Origin: Kitasatospora phosalacinea
Lineage (GTDB): Bacteria; Actinomycetota; Actinomycetes; Streptomycetales; Streptomycetaceae
Direction: 5' to 3'
Length of the DNA: 64,000 nt
NCBI RefSeq assembly: GCF_000716545.1
Contig: NZ_JNWZ01000054.1
Location: 21,037-85,036, forward strand
The notes beneath the pieces were generated by a model, which had not been told where the DNA came from, searched no databases, and saw only the letters and a list, made by a program, of their open reading frames with translations. Made by a program: the position numbers and the translations under genes. Below are positions 8,601-17,843 of this stretch, one piece after another. Within the stretch, counting starts at the first letter, position 1, and the number at the start of each line of letters is the position of its first letter.

Positions 8601-10238
8601 TCACGGGGCGGTGCCCGCACCGGACGGTCCGGGCGGACCGGCCAGCGGGCGGCCGACGATGCCGGGCTTGCGCTGCCAGGGGCGCGGGCCCTCCGGGCGG
8701 CGGTACTCGATGCCGAGCGCGTCCAGGCGCGGGTAGTGGCCGGCCATCCGGCGCTCGAAGCCCGCCCAGTCGCGGGCGGCCGGGTCGCGGGGCAGGTCGG
8801 ACCAGGCGACCTCGGCGAACGCGGCCAGCCGCGGGAAGGCCTTGTAGTCGACGTCCCGGCCGTCGTTCATGAACTCGGTCCAGATGTTCGCCTGGGCACC
8901 GATGACGTGCGCGGCGGCGGCCTCGTCGAGCTGCGGCGGGACGGGCTCGAAGCGGTAGACGTCCTCCAGCGTGCGCACCCAGCCGACCGGGACCGGCTCG
9001 TCCTCGCCGTCGGCCTGCCGGTGGTCGAGGTACACGTGCTGCTCGGGGCACATCACCACGTCGTGCCCGGCGTTCGCGGCGACGATCCCGCCCTCGTACC
9101 CGCGCCACGACGACACCGCCGCGCCGGGGGCGAGCCCGCCCTCCAGGATCTCGTCCCAGCCGATCAGCCGGCGGCCGCGCTCGGCCAGCCAGCGGTCGAA
9201 GTGCCGGATGACGTGGCTCTGCAGCTCGAACTCGTCCTTCAGGCCGAGTTCGGCGATCCGGGCCTGCGCGGCGGGACTGGCCTTCCACTGGTCCTTGGGG
9301 CACTCGTCGCCGCCGAGGTGCACGAAGGTGGAGGGGAAGATCTCCAGCACCTCCTCCAGCACGTTCTCGTAGAAGCGCAGGGTGGCCTCGGAGGGGTTCA
9401 GGATGTTCTCGCTGACGCCCCAGTCGGTCCAGGTGCCGAGCGCGGCGGTGTCGACCACGTCGGTGTTGCCGAGCTCGGGGTAGGCGGCGATGGCGGCCTG
9501 GTTGTGGCCGGGCAGGTCGACCTCGGGGACGACGGTGACGTGCCGGGCGGCCGCGTAGGCCACGATCTCGCGCAGGTCGTCCTGGGTGTAGTAGCCGCCG
9601 TGCGGCTGGTCGTCACGCCGGCCGCCGGCCCGGTAGCCGACCATCGAGCGCTCGCGCCAGGCGCCCGCCCCGGTGAGCTCGGGGTAGCGCCGGATCTCGA
9701 TCCGCCAGCCCTGGTCGTCGGTCAGGTGGAGGTGCAGCACGTTGAGCTTGTGCGCGGCGAGCTGGTCGATGAAGCGCAGCACCCCGGCCTTGGGCATGAA
9801 GTGCCGGGAGACGTCCAGCAGGGCGCCGCGCCAGCCGAACCGGGGCGCGTCGCGGACCTCGACCGCGGGCACCGTCCAGCTCGCGCCGGGCAGCGGGGCG
9901 CTGCGGTACGCGGCGGGGCCGAGCAGTTGGCGCAGGGTCTGCCCGGCGTGCGCCAGGCCCGCGGGGCCGCCACCGGTGAGCCGGACGCCGTCGGCGCCGG
10001 CGCTCAGCCGGTACTCCTCGGCGGCGAGCTCCGGGTCGAGCTCCAGCACCAGGTCGCCGTCCCGGCCGGCCGGGGCCGGGTCGAGGTCGAATCCGGTGGC
10101 GGCGGAGAGTTCGGCGCGCAGCCGGCGGGCGGCGGCCTCGGTGCCGGGGGCGGCGGCGATCCGGGTGCCGGCGTGCAGGACGAAGGGCGGGGCACCGGCG
10201 CCGGTCTGGACGTGCAACGGGGCGGGGATGAGGTCCAT
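8601..10238 (-). CDS. Beta-N-acetylhexosaminidase, GH20 family
   Basis: A 545-residue glycoside hydrolase. An N-terminal GH20b domain (about 1-115) is followed by a TIM-barrel GH20 domain with the signatures GWRGALLDVSRHFMPK, LHLHLTDDQGWRIEI and VPEVDLPGH, and the catalytic pair in HLGGDECPKDQW (the Asp-Glu dyad). The family removes terminal GlcNAc or GalNAc by substrate-assisted catalysis, for example from chitin oligomers. No signal peptide is evident, so it is probably intracellular and acts on imported chito-oligosaccharides. The ATG at 10238 is chosen because AGGA lies 8 nt upstream; another in-frame ATG is 9 nt earlier. It is a monocistronic unit as far as can be seen. Confidence 0.92.
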   Translation of the reverse strand: MDLIPAPLHVQTGAGAPPFVLHAGTRIAAAPGTEAAARRLRAELSAATGFDLDPAPAGRDGDLVLELDPELAAEEYRLSAGADGVRLTGGGPAGLAHAGQTLRQLLGPAAYRSAPLPGASWTVPAVEVRDAPRFGWRGALLDVSRHFMPKAGVLRFIDQLAAHKLNVLHLHLTDDQGWRIEIRRYPELTGAGAWRERSMVGYRAGGRRDDQPHGGYYTQDDLREIVAYAAARHVTVVPEVDLPGHNQAAIAAYPELGNTDVVDTAALGTWTDWGVSENILNPSEATLRFYENVLEEVLEIFPSTFVHLGGDECPKDQWKASPAAQARIAELGLKDEFELQSHVIRHFDRWLAERGRRLIGWDEILEGGLAPGAAVSSWRGYEGGIVAANAGHDVVMCPEQHVYLDHRQADGEDEPVPVGWVRTLEDVYRFEPVPPQLDEAAAAHVIGAQANIWTEFMNDGRDVDYKAFPRLAAFAEVAWSDLPRDPAARDWAGFERRMAGHYPRLDALGIEYRRPEGPRPWQRKPGIVGRPLAGPPGPSGAGTAP

Positions 10239-10310
10239 GCGCCCCATCCTGCCCCGGGCCACCCCTATTGGCATAGACCAGTTGAGGGGTATCTGCGCAG
10301 GTGACCGCGG

Positions 10311-10586
10311 TCAGTCCTTCTTGTCGTCCCCGCCGGGGTTGTTCAGCCCGTCGAAGATCTCCTTGCACATCGGACAGACCGGGTACTTCTTCGGGTCGCG
10401 CCCGGGCACCCAGACCTTGCCGCACAGCGCCACCACGGGGGACCCGGAGAGCGCGCTCTCCATGATCTTGTCCTTCTGGACGTAGTGGGCGAAGCGCTCG
10501 TGGTCGCCGTCCCCGTGCGAAGTCTGCGGGACGGGCTCGACCAGGGTGCCGGTGCCGAGACCGCGCTCGGGCTCAAGAGTGCTCAT
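10311..10586 (-). CDS. DUF3039 family protein
   Basis: A 91-residue protein that matches the small actinobacterial DUF3039 family: HERFAHYVQKDKIMESALSG, then ALCGKVWVP and a CPMCKEIFDGL segment with a C-x2-C pair preceded by the ALCGK cysteine, suggesting a zinc-binding fold. It has no signal or membrane segment. The ATG at 10586 begins MSTLEPERGLGTG. Its role is unknown. It lies between hexosaminidase and YqgE genes, all on the minus strand but separated by gaps of 60-75 bp. Confidence 0.85.
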   Translation of the reverse strand: MSTLEPERGLGTGTLVEPVPQTSHGDGDHERFAHYVQKDKIMESALSGSPVVALCGKVWVPGRDPKKYPVCPMCKEIFDGLNNPGGDDKKD

Positions 10587-10646
10587 GGGGGCCAAGTCTA
10601 TGGGGGCCGCCCGGGACCGGGCCACTACAGGAGGAGACCCGGCGGC

Positions 10647-11225
10647 TCAGTTCAGCAGCGGGTCGTCGGGGTAGGTGGCGAGCATCGCCAGCGGGCCGCG
10701 CTGGCGGCGCAGCACCTCCCGCCAGAGCCGGTCCGGCTCGGTGCAGGAGAGGTCCCCCGCCTCGCAGTCGACCAGGTGCCAGGCGCCCTCGGCGATCTCG
10801 TCCTCCAACTGGCCGGGCGACCAGCCCGAGTAGCCGGCGAACACCCGCATCCCGCCGAGCACCCCGGCCAGCACCTCGGGCGGCGCCTCCAGGTCGACCA
10901 ACCCGATCGCGCCGTGCACCCGCCGCCAGCCGAGCGGCGCGGCGCTGTGGTCCTCGCCGGGGACGACCGCGACGGCCAGCGCGGAGTCCAGCGCCACCGG
11001 GCCGCCCTGGAAGAGCACCGCCGGGTCGCCGGCCAGCGGCGCCCAGCCGTCCAGCACCGCCGCGACGTCCACCGGGGTGGGGCGGTTGAGGACCACCCCG
11101 AGCGCGCCCTGGGCGTCGTGGTCGAGCAGCAGGACCACCGACCTGGCGAAGTTCGGGTCGGTCAGCACGGGCGTCGCCACGAGCAGTCGCCCGGTGAGCG
11201 AGGGGGCCGCTTCCATGTCTGACAT
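10647..11225 (-). CDS. YqgE/AlgH family protein
   Basis: A 192-residue member of the UPF0301 (YqgE/AlgH) family. The N-terminal signature is present: GRLLVATPVLTDPNFARSVV and ALGVVLNRPT; later GYSGWSPGQLEDEIAEGAWH matches the family's conserved C-terminal block. The biochemical function of the family is unsettled; AlgH in Pseudomonas was described as a regulator. Three ATG codons lie close together (11228, 11225, 11216); I chose 11225 (MSDMEAAPSL) for spacing from a GGGGC sequence. It is transcribed divergently from murA, 217 bp away. Confidence 0.88.
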   Translation of the reverse strand: MSDMEAAPSLTGRLLVATPVLTDPNFARSVVLLLDHDAQGALGVVLNRPTPVDVAAVLDGWAPLAGDPAVLFQGGPVALDSALAVAVVPGEDHSAAPLGWRRVHGAIGLVDLEAPPEVLAGVLGGMRVFAGYSGWSPGQLEDEIAEGAWHLVDCEAGDLSCTEPDRLWREVLRRQRGPLAMLATYPDDPLLN

Positions 11226-11442
11226 CATGCCCCGTACCGGCCTTCCCGGGACACCCGGCGGCTGTGGCCGGGAGCCACCCGTCCGGCCCAGTGGCACTGC
11301 CGTCGAACCGGCCTTACAGCATGATCACCATTAGGGCACACCGCAACCAATCGTCCACCCCCTACCATCTAGTGGTGGCGAAGGGCCCTTCCCCCAACTC
11401 CGCAGCCGAAAACCTCCCCTGCGCACCCGGATTGCGAGAACG

Positions 11443-12798
11443 ATGACCGACGACGTCCTGCTGGTCCACGGCGGAAACCCGCTCGAAGGCGAGATCCAGA
11501 TCCGCGGCGCCAAGAACCTGGTCCCCAAGGCCATGGTCGCCGCACTGCTCGGCCAGGGCCCCAGCAGACTGCGCAACGTGCCGGACATCCGGGACGTCAA
11601 GGTCGTCCGCGGCCTGCTGCAGCTGCACGGGGTGACCGTCCGCACCGGTGACGAGGACGGTGAGCTGATCCTCGACCCGTCGCACGTGGAGTCCGCCAAC
11701 GTCGCGGACATCGACGCGCACGCCGGCTCCTCGCGGATCCCGATCCTCTTCTGCGGCCCGCTGCTGCACCGGCTCGGCCACGCGTTCATCCCGGGCCTGG
11801 GCGGCTGCGACATCGGCGGCCGGCCGGTCGACTTCCACTTCGAGGTGCTGCGCCAGTTCGGCGCGACCATCGAGAAGCACCCGCAGGGCACCTACCTGGT
11901 CGCCGCCCAGCGGCTGCGCGGCACCAAGATCGAGCTGCCGTACCCGTCGGTCGGCGCGACCGAGCAGGTGCTGCTGACCGCGGTGCTCGCCGAGGGCGTC
12001 ACCGAGCTGCGCAACGCCGCGATCGAGCCGGAGATCGTCGACCTGATCTGCGTGCTGCAGAAGATGGGCGCGATCATCTCGCTGGGCACCGACCGCACCA
12101 TCCTGATCACCGGCGTGGACGAGCTCGACGGCTACACCCACCGGGCCCTGCCGGACCGCCTGGAGGCGGCCTCCTGGGCGTGCGCGGCGCTGGCCACCAA
12201 GGGCGACATCTACGTCCGGGGCGCCGAGCAGATCCCGATGATGACCTTCCTGAACACCTTCCGGAAGGTCGGCGGCGCCTACGAGATCGACGACGCGGGC
12301 ATCCGGTTCTGGCACCCGGGCGGCGAGCTCAAGGCCATCGCCCTGGAGACCGACGTGCACCCGGGCTTCCAGACCGACTGGCAGCAGCCGCTGGTGGTGG
12401 CGCTGACCCAGGCCGCCGGCCTGTCCATCGTGCACGAGACGGTGTACGAGTCGCGGCTGGGCTTCACCGGGGCGCTCAACCAGATGGGCGCGCACATCCA
12501 GCTCTACAGCGAGTGCCTGGGCGGCACCCCGTGCCGGTTCGGGGCGCGCAACTTCAAGCACTCCGCGGTGGTCTCCGGCCCGTCCAAGCTGATGGGCGGC
12601 GAGCTGGTCATCCCCGACCTGCGCGGCGGCTTCTCGTACCTGATCGCGGCGCTGGCGGCCGAGGGCACCTCCACGGTGCACGGCATCGACCTGATCAACC
12701 GCGGCTACGAGAACTTCATGGACAAGCTGCGCGACCTGGGCGCGCACATCGAGCTGCCGTCGGCGACCGAGGTGGCCGAGGTCCTGCTGACCGCCTGA
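11443..12798 (+). CDS. murA: UDP-N-acetylglucosamine 1-carboxyvinyltransferase
   Basis: A 451-residue EPT/RTPC-fold enzyme that catalyses the first committed step of peptidoglycan synthesis, moving enolpyruvate from PEP to UDP-GlcNAc. The N-terminus has the conserved IRGAKNLVPKAMVAALL (the Lys-Asn pair contacts UDP-GlcNAc). The active-site loop reads IPGLGGCDIGG, with Cys at about residue 122, the fosfomycin-sensitive Cys type rather than the Asp type of mycobacteria. C-terminal blocks such as DLRGGFSYLIAALAAEG match the family. The start ATG at 11443 has a weak upstream GAGAACG site. It is monocistronic and is followed by a strong hairpin at 12825-12862. Confidence 0.95.
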   Translation: MTDDVLLVHGGNPLEGEIQIRGAKNLVPKAMVAALLGQGPSRLRNVPDIRDVKVVRGLLQLHGVTVRTGDEDGELILDPSHVESANVADIDAHAGSSRIPILFCGPLLHRLGHAFIPGLGGCDIGGRPVDFHFEVLRQFGATIEKHPQGTYLVAAQRLRGTKIELPYPSVGATEQVLLTAVLAEGVTELRNAAIEPEIVDLICVLQKMGAIISLGTDRTILITGVDELDGYTHRALPDRLEAASWACAALATKGDIYVRGAEQIPMMTFLNTFRKVGGAYEIDDAGIRFWHPGGELKAIALETDVHPGFQTDWQQPLVVALTQAAGLSIVHETVYESRLGFTGALNQMGAHIQLYSECLGGTPCRFGARNFKHSAVVSGPSKLMGGELVIPDLRGGFSYLIAALAAEGTSTVHGIDLINRGYENFMDKLRDLGAHIELPSATEVAEVLLTA

Positions 12799-12824
12799 GC
12801 GCGGCGCGCGGGAAAGCGGAAAAG

Positions 12825-12862
12825 CCGGTGGCCGGCCTCCCCGAGGGGAGGCCGGCCACCGG
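12825..12862. terminator. Strong bidirectional hairpin between murA and hup
   Basis: A 16-bp or longer perfect GC-rich stem (12825-12840 with 12847-12862) between the convergent murA and HU genes, preceded on the plus strand by GGAAAAG. It fits both gene ends. Confidence 0.85.
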
Positions 12863-12881
12863 TGCGTTCAGCTGCGGGGGG

Positions 12882-13163
12882 TCACTTGCCCTTCGCGGCT
12901 TCCTTCAGCTTCGAGCCGGCGCTCACCTTGACGCTGTAGCCCTCGGCGATCTGGATCGGCTCGCCGGTCTGCGGGTTGCGGGCGGTGCGGGCCGCGCGCA
13001 GGGTGCGCTCGAAGGTCAGGAAACCGGGGATGGTGACCTTCTCGTCGCCCTTGGCGACGACCTCGCCGGTGATCTCGGCGAAGGCGGCCAGCACGGCGTC
13101 GGCGTCCTTGCGGGTCACCTCGGCACGCTCGGCCAGCGCGGCCACCAGCTCACTGCGGTTCAT
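12882..13163 (-). CDS. hup: HU-family nucleoid DNA-binding protein
   Basis: A 93-residue HU protein: MNRSELVAALAERAEVTRKD at the N-terminus, VTIPGFLTFERTLRAARTAR (the beta arm with the conserved Gly-Phe) and ARNPQTGEPIQI with the conserved Pro that intercalates in DNA. It lacks the long Lys/Ala-rich histone H1-like tail of the second streptomycete HU (HupS), so it is the short HupA-type general nucleoid protein. The ATG at 13163 follows a GGAGTACAC site. It is monocistronic with a 440-bp upstream gap and ends at the shared hairpin with murA. Confidence 0.93.
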   Translation of the reverse strand: MNRSELVAALAERAEVTRKDADAVLAAFAEITGEVVAKGDEKVTIPGFLTFERTLRAARTARNPQTGEPIQIAEGYSVKVSAGSKLKEAAKGK

Positions 13164-13603
13164 GTGTACTCCTGTGGTCTGTTGCTCTGCCGTGCGCGGA
13201 GGCATGGCCGGTCCGCGCGACGGTGCTCGTTCAGGCGAGGGGTGGTCAGGGGCCGGGCTCGCACCGCGAAGCGCCGCAAACTGCCCGCCTGGGTACGAAT
13301 CCTGCCCCGACCGGCACTGAGAAAGCCAATCGGGAACCGGCGTGGTTGACCCGAACAGCGCCCGCCGGACGGAGGTGTGACGCTCCGTCGGCTCCGGAGT
13401 GGCCGGAGCGGGCGGCGGTCGGGACGACACGCCGTGACGCAACCAGGGACGTACCGTACTTGTCGGACACGCCTCCCCGTCGCAGGGCTACCGTACGCCC
13501 TGGCACCGACAAGCCCAAACACACCCCTTGCCCTTGTGTCGCAAGGGCTCCGGCGCCCTCGTCGCGAGCCGGGCCCGGCGGGGGGCCGGACCCGGCCGCG
13601 GCA
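13164..13603. other. 440-bp intergenic region upstream of hup
   Basis: No gene is convincing here: short open frames exist in all six frames but lack ribosome binding sites and recognisable protein features. It must hold the hup promoter on the minus strand, which I cannot place with confidence, and contains the terminator of the malic enzyme gene at 13569-13595. GTACCGTAC and CCGTACG sequences recur around 13450-13498. Confidence 0.5.
13569..13595 (-). terminator. Hairpin downstream of malic enzyme gene
   Basis: An 11-bp arm pair (13569-13579 with 13585-13595) with one mismatched pair and a 5-nt G loop, lying 8 bp past the malic enzyme stop codon on the minus strand. Confidence 0.5.
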
Positions 13604-15079
13604 CTAGAGCTGAACGGCCGGGAAAGCGCCGGTGTCGAGCGTCCCGACGATGCCCGCGGTGGGCTTGTCCGGGGCCGCCTCGGCGCCGCCGCGGGCGGCC
13701 ACCGCGGCGTCCCGGACGGCGGCCGCGACGGTCTTGGCGACGCCCGGGTGGAAGACGCTGGGGATGATGTAGTTCGGGTTCAGTTCCTCGTCGGTGACGG
13801 TGGTGGCCAGCGCCCGGGCGGCGGCCAGCATCATCTCGGTGTCCACGCTGGCGCTCTGCGCGTCCAGCAGGCCGCGGAAGACGCCGGGGAAGACCAGCAC
13901 GTTGTTGATCTGGTTGGGGAAGTCGCTGCGGCCGGTGGCGACCACCGCGGCGGTCTGCCGGGCCACCGCCGGGTCGACCTCCGGGTCGGGGTTGGCCAGC
14001 GCGAAGACGATCGCGTCCTTGGCCATGGTGGCCAGGTCGTCGCCGTCCAGCACGTTCGGGGCGGAGACGCCGATGAACACGTCGGCGTCGGCCACCGCCT
14101 CCTTGAGGGTGCCGGTGCGGCCGGAGCGGTTGGTGTTCTCGGCGATCCAGCGCAGGCTGCCGTCCAGGTCGTCGCGGCCCCGGTGGACCACGCCCCGGAC
14201 GTCCGCCACGGTGGCGTGCGCGACGCCGGCCGCCATCAGCAGCTTGAGGATCGCGGTGCCCGCGGCGCCGGCGCCGCTCATCACCACCCGGATCTCGCCG
14301 ATCTCCTTGCCGACCACCTTCAGCGCGTTGGTCAGCGCGGCCAGCACCACGATCGCGGTGCCGTGCTGGTCGTCGTGGAAGACCGGGATGTCCAGCGCCT
14401 CGCGCAGCCGGGCCTCGATCTCGAAGCAGCGCGGCGCCGAGATGTCCTCCAGGTTGATGCCCGCGAAGCCCGGCGCGATCGCCTTGACGATCGCCACGAT
14501 CTCGTCGGCGTCCTGGGTGTCCAGGCACAGCGGCCAGGCGTCGATGCCCGCGAACCGCTTGAACAGCGCCGCCTTGCCCTCCATCACCGGCAGTGCGGCC
14601 TTCGGGCCGATGTTGCCCAGGCCCAGCACCGCCGAGCCGTCGGTGACCACCGCGACGCTGTTGCGCTTGATGGTCAGCCGGCGGGCGTCCTCCGGGTTCT
14701 CCGCGATCGCCATGCAGACCCGGGCCACGCCGGGGGTGTAGATCATGCTCAGGTCGTCGCGGTTGCGGATCGGCAGCTTCGAGGACATCTCGATCTTGCC
14801 GCCGAGGTGCATCAGGAAGGTGCGGTCGGAGACCTTGCCGATGCTCACGCCGTCGATGGTGCGCAGCTTCTCGACGATCTCCTGGCCGTGCGCGACCGAG
14901 GACGCCGCCACGGTGACGTCGATCCGCAGCGCCTCCAGGCCGGAGGCCGTGACGTCGAGACCGGTGACCGAACCCCCGGAGGACTCCACCGCGGTGGTGA
15001 TCGAGCTCACCGCGTTGCCGGTGGCCGGGACCTCCAACCGGACAGTGATCGAGTTCGAGACGCTGGGCACCGTCGCCAT
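13604..15079 (-). CDS. NAD-dependent malic enzyme with N-terminal ACT domain
   Basis: A 491-residue enzyme that oxidatively decarboxylates malate to pyruvate. Residues 1-90 form an ACT-like regulatory domain (SITVRLEVPATGNAVSSITT and the following alternation). The catalytic part has the family signatures IYTPGVARVCMAIAENPEDA, AVVTDGSAVLGLGNIGP, FHDDQHGTAIVVLAAL and the nucleotide-binding VVMSGAGAAGTAILKLL. ACT domains normally sense small ligands, so allosteric control is likely. The ATG at 15079 is chosen over longer in-frame options because GAAGGAA lies 5 nt upstream. Monocistronic, with a hairpin downstream and a 327-bp upstream gap. Confidence 0.92.
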   Translation of the reverse strand: MATVPSVSNSITVRLEVPATGNAVSSITTAVESSGGSVTGLDVTASGLEALRIDVTVAASSVAHGQEIVEKLRTIDGVSIGKVSDRTFLMHLGGKIEMSSKLPIRNRDDLSMIYTPGVARVCMAIAENPEDARRLTIKRNSVAVVTDGSAVLGLGNIGPKAALPVMEGKAALFKRFAGIDAWPLCLDTQDADEIVAIVKAIAPGFAGINLEDISAPRCFEIEARLREALDIPVFHDDQHGTAIVVLAALTNALKVVGKEIGEIRVVMSGAGAAGTAILKLLMAAGVAHATVADVRGVVHRGRDDLDGSLRWIAENTNRSGRTGTLKEAVADADVFIGVSAPNVLDGDDLATMAKDAIVFALANPDPEVDPAVARQTAAVVATGRSDFPNQINNVLVFPGVFRGLLDAQSASVDTEMMLAAARALATTVTDEELNPNYIIPSVFHPGVAKTVAAAVRDAAVAARGGAEAAPDKPTAGIVGTLDTGAFPAVQL

Positions 15080-15406
15080 CGACGTTCCTTCTTCCTGAAT
15101 CAACAAATTGTTGAAGTTCATGCCGCTCGGCATGCTAGACCTCGATGGTCGCACCGACCAAGGGCTCGCCAGAAATAACGGTCGGGGAGTGTGCGGATCC
15201 GACAAACCGACCGGCCCGGAGCCGGTTCTCCTTGCCCGTCGGCAGGGATGCGTTACATTGGAACGGCACCGGCTCGATCCAAGCCCCCGGGCCCAACCTT
15301 CGTCCCTTCGAGGGACCACTTGCCGCGAGGCGAGCATGGCGGGCCGGTGTTCAACGTGACGAAGGCCCCCCACCTCCGGGTGGGGGGCCTTCGGTCTTCC
15401 CGGCCG
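15080..15406. other. 327-bp intergenic region with malic enzyme promoter and helicase terminator
   Basis: No gene is supported. The left part is the leader and promoter region of the malic enzyme gene (minus strand); it is AT-richer than its surroundings around 15095-15135 (TTCAACAATTTGTTGATTC on the minus strand). The right end holds the hairpin at 15362-15391. Confidence 0.5.
15362..15391. terminator. Perfect 13-bp hairpin downstream of helicase gene
   Basis: Arms 15362-15374 and 15379-15391 pair perfectly around a TCCG loop. It lies 16 bp past the stop of the HelD-like gene on the minus strand and is the likely terminator of that gene. Confidence 0.85.
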
Positions 15407-17701
15407 CTACTTCAGCAGCGCGGGGACGCCCGCGGCGTCCGGCAGGTCGTCCGGGCCGGACAGCACCGTCAGCCGCTGGGTGGCCCGGGTCAGCGCCACG
15501 TACAGCACCCGCAGGCCCGCCTCCGACTCGCCCGCGATGCCGGTCGGGTCGGCCACCACCGTGGCGTCGTACTCCAGGCCCTTGGCCTCCAGGCTGCCCA
15601 GCGCCACCACGCGCCCGCCCAGCCCGGCGGTCCAGCCCGCCGCCTCGGCCCGGCGGTCCATCGGGACCACCACCGCGACGGTGCCGTCCACCTCGGCCAG
15701 CAGCCGCTCCAGCTCCGCCCGGGCCGCCGCGCCGAACGCCGCCGCGTCCGGCTCGCGGACCGCCGCGAACCGCGGGTGCGCGCCGGTGGCCCGCACCGCG
15801 CTCGGCGACGGGGTGCCCGGAGCGGCCAGCTCCAGCACCTTCGCCGCCACCTCGGCGATCTCCGCCGGGTTGCGGTAGTTCACGGTCAGCGTGTGCCGGC
15901 GGCGCGGCTTGCCCGCCAGCACCTCGTCCATCGCCGCCTGCGCCTCCTGCGGGAACGGCCAGGACGACTGCGCCGGGTCGCCGACGATCGTCCAGGTCGC
16001 CATCCGGGAGCGGCGCCCGATCATCCGCCACTGCATCGGCGTGAGGTCCTGCGCCTCGTCGACGATCACGTGCGCGTACTCGCGCCGCTCCTCCGGGACG
16101 CGCTCGCGCTGGCGGTACGCCCGCTCGCCGTACGTGGTGACCTCGTCCAGGCCGGTGAGCAGGTCCACCGCGTCCACCTCGCGCACCTTCGGGCGGGCCG
16201 GCTCGCCGAGCAGCACCTGCAGCTCGTCCACCAGCGCCACGTCGTGCGCGGACAGCTCGCCCGCGCCGCGCTCGTCCAGGTGCCGCCAGGACGCGGCGAG
16301 CAGCCGGGCCTCCTCCGGGGTGACCGCGCGGCGGGCGATCCGGTTGGTGTGCCGGTGCTGCTTGAGGGTGGCCAGCACCCGGCGCGGGGTGATCGCGGGC
16401 CACCAGGCGTCCAGGAAGGCCAGGAACGGGGCCTCGTCGGACACCTGCTCGTCGAAGGACTCGCGCTCCTCCTGGCGCTGCTCGCGCTCGGCGTACGTGC
16501 CCGGCTTCGGCAGGTCGCGGACCGCCTCCGACCACAGCGCGTCCAGCAGCAGGCGGCGGGCCCGCGGGCGCAGCAGGTTCAGCGGCGTGCCGCCGCCGCC
16601 CACCACGTTGCCGCGCACCGCCTTCAGCCGGCCCGCGTCCAGCCGCAGCACCCGGCCCCGGGCGAAGATCCTCAGCTCGGTCGGCGCGCCCAGCTCCAGG
16701 GCCGCCCGGGCGGCCCGGCGCAGCAGCTGCACCATCCGCGCCGAACCCTTGATCCGGGACACCTCGGGGCTGTCGTAGCGGGACGCCTCGATCCCGTCCA
16801 CCAGGCTGCCGACCGCGCGGATCGCCACCTGCCCCTCCTCGCCCAGCGAGGGCAGCACGCCCTCGGTGTACGAGACCAGCAGCGGCGTCGGGCTGACCAC
16901 CAGGATGCCGCCCGCGTACCGGCGGCGGTCCTGGTAGAGCAGGAACGCCGCCCGGTGCAGCGCCACGGCGGTCTTGCCGGTGCCGGGGCCGCCGGTCACC
17001 AGCGTCGCGCCCGCGGCGGGCGCGCGGATCACCTCGTCCTGCTCCTTCTGGATGGACGAGACGATGTCGCGCATCGAGTGGCCGCGGGCCCGGCCCAGCG
17101 TCGCCATCAGCGCGCCGTCGCCGACCACGGCCAGCTCCTCGCCGTCCAGCGTCGGCGCCAGGTCGGGGCGGAGCAGGTCGTCCTCGACGCCGATCACCTT
17201 CCGGCCCTTCGACCGGATCACCCGCCGCCGGACCACCCGGCCCGGCTCCAGCGGCGTGGCCCGGTAGAACGGCGCGGCGGCCGGGGCCCGCCAGTCGATC
17301 ACCAGCGGGCCGTACTCGGCGTCCAGCACGCCCAGGCGCCCGATGTGCAGGCTCTCGGCGACGGCCGGGTCGGACGGGTCCAGCGGAGTCTGGGACGGGA
17401 TCCCGTGCTCCTCCGGCGCGTCGGCCTGCTGGAGGTCGATCCGGCCGAACAGGAAGTCCTCGAACTCGTTGTTCAACCGCTGCAGGTGCGCCCCGGCCCG
17501 GTACACCTGCGCGTCCCGCTCGGCGAGGGCGCCGGGCGTGCCGACCTGCACCCGCTTGGCGGCGTCCTCCAGGATGTACTCCGCCTCGGCCAGCTTCTCC
17601 TCCAACCGCCGGTAGACGGTGTCGAGATGCGACTGCTCCCCGGCGATCTCGCGGTCGCGGACAGTGTCGGATCGGTGCTCGGTGGAACCGTGCGCGCCCA
17701 A
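15407..17701 (-). CDS. HelD/UvrD-like ATP-dependent motor protein
   Basis: A 764-residue superfamily 1 helicase. An N-terminal helical, coiled-coil stretch (about 18-80: EQSHLDTVYRRLEEKLAEAE) precedes LVIDWRAPAAAPFYRATP, then Walker A (GGPGTGKTAVAL, about 236), Walker B (VIVDEAQDL, about 546), motif III-like IVGDPAQSSWP and C-terminal motifs LTVNYRNPAEI, GLEYD and YVALTRATQRL. The WRAP segment and N-terminal arm are typical of HelD, which removes and recycles RNA polymerase; some actinobacterial homologues (HelR) protect against rifamycins. The apparent start is a TTG at 17701; a GTG at 17662 is an alternative. I did not see a rifamycin-associated element upstream. Confidence 0.85.
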   Translation of the reverse strand: MGAHGSTEHRSDTVRDREIAGEQSHLDTVYRRLEEKLAEAEYILEDAAKRVQVGTPGALAERDAQVYRAGAHLQRLNNEFEDFLFGRIDLQQADAPEEHGIPSQTPLDPSDPAVAESLHIGRLGVLDAEYGPLVIDWRAPAAAPFYRATPLEPGRVVRRRVIRSKGRKVIGVEDDLLRPDLAPTLDGEELAVVGDGALMATLGRARGHSMRDIVSSIQKEQDEVIRAPAAGATLVTGGPGTGKTAVALHRAAFLLYQDRRRYAGGILVVSPTPLLVSYTEGVLPSLGEEGQVAIRAVGSLVDGIEASRYDSPEVSRIKGSARMVQLLRRAARAALELGAPTELRIFARGRVLRLDAGRLKAVRGNVVGGGGTPLNLLRPRARRLLLDALWSEAVRDLPKPGTYAEREQRQEERESFDEQVSDEAPFLAFLDAWWPAITPRRVLATLKQHRHTNRIARRAVTPEEARLLAASWRHLDERGAGELSAHDVALVDELQVLLGEPARPKVREVDAVDLLTGLDEVTTYGERAYRQRERVPEERREYAHVIVDEAQDLTPMQWRMIGRRSRMATWTIVGDPAQSSWPFPQEAQAAMDEVLAGKPRRRHTLTVNYRNPAEIAEVAAKVLELAAPGTPSPSAVRATGAHPRFAAVREPDAAAFGAAARAELERLLAEVDGTVAVVVPMDRRAEAAGWTAGLGGRVVALGSLEAKGLEYDATVVADPTGIAGESEAGLRVLYVALTRATQRLTVLSGPDDLPDAAGVPALLK

Positions 17702-17843
17702 GGAGCCCCCAAAGGTGCGGAGAAAAAGGCGGACGGAAGATCTTACAGGGAACCGGACACCTTTCCGACGACCAGGGCACCGGGAGGGCCCCGCCGCTCC
17801 CCGGGCCCCTGGTTCCGCGCCTCCTCCGCCGCGGGCCCTCCCG

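Noticed and set aside
17702..17843. Rifamycin-associated element upstream of the HelD-like gene
   Set aside because: No convincing long inverted repeat of the known kind is visible in the upstream sequence.
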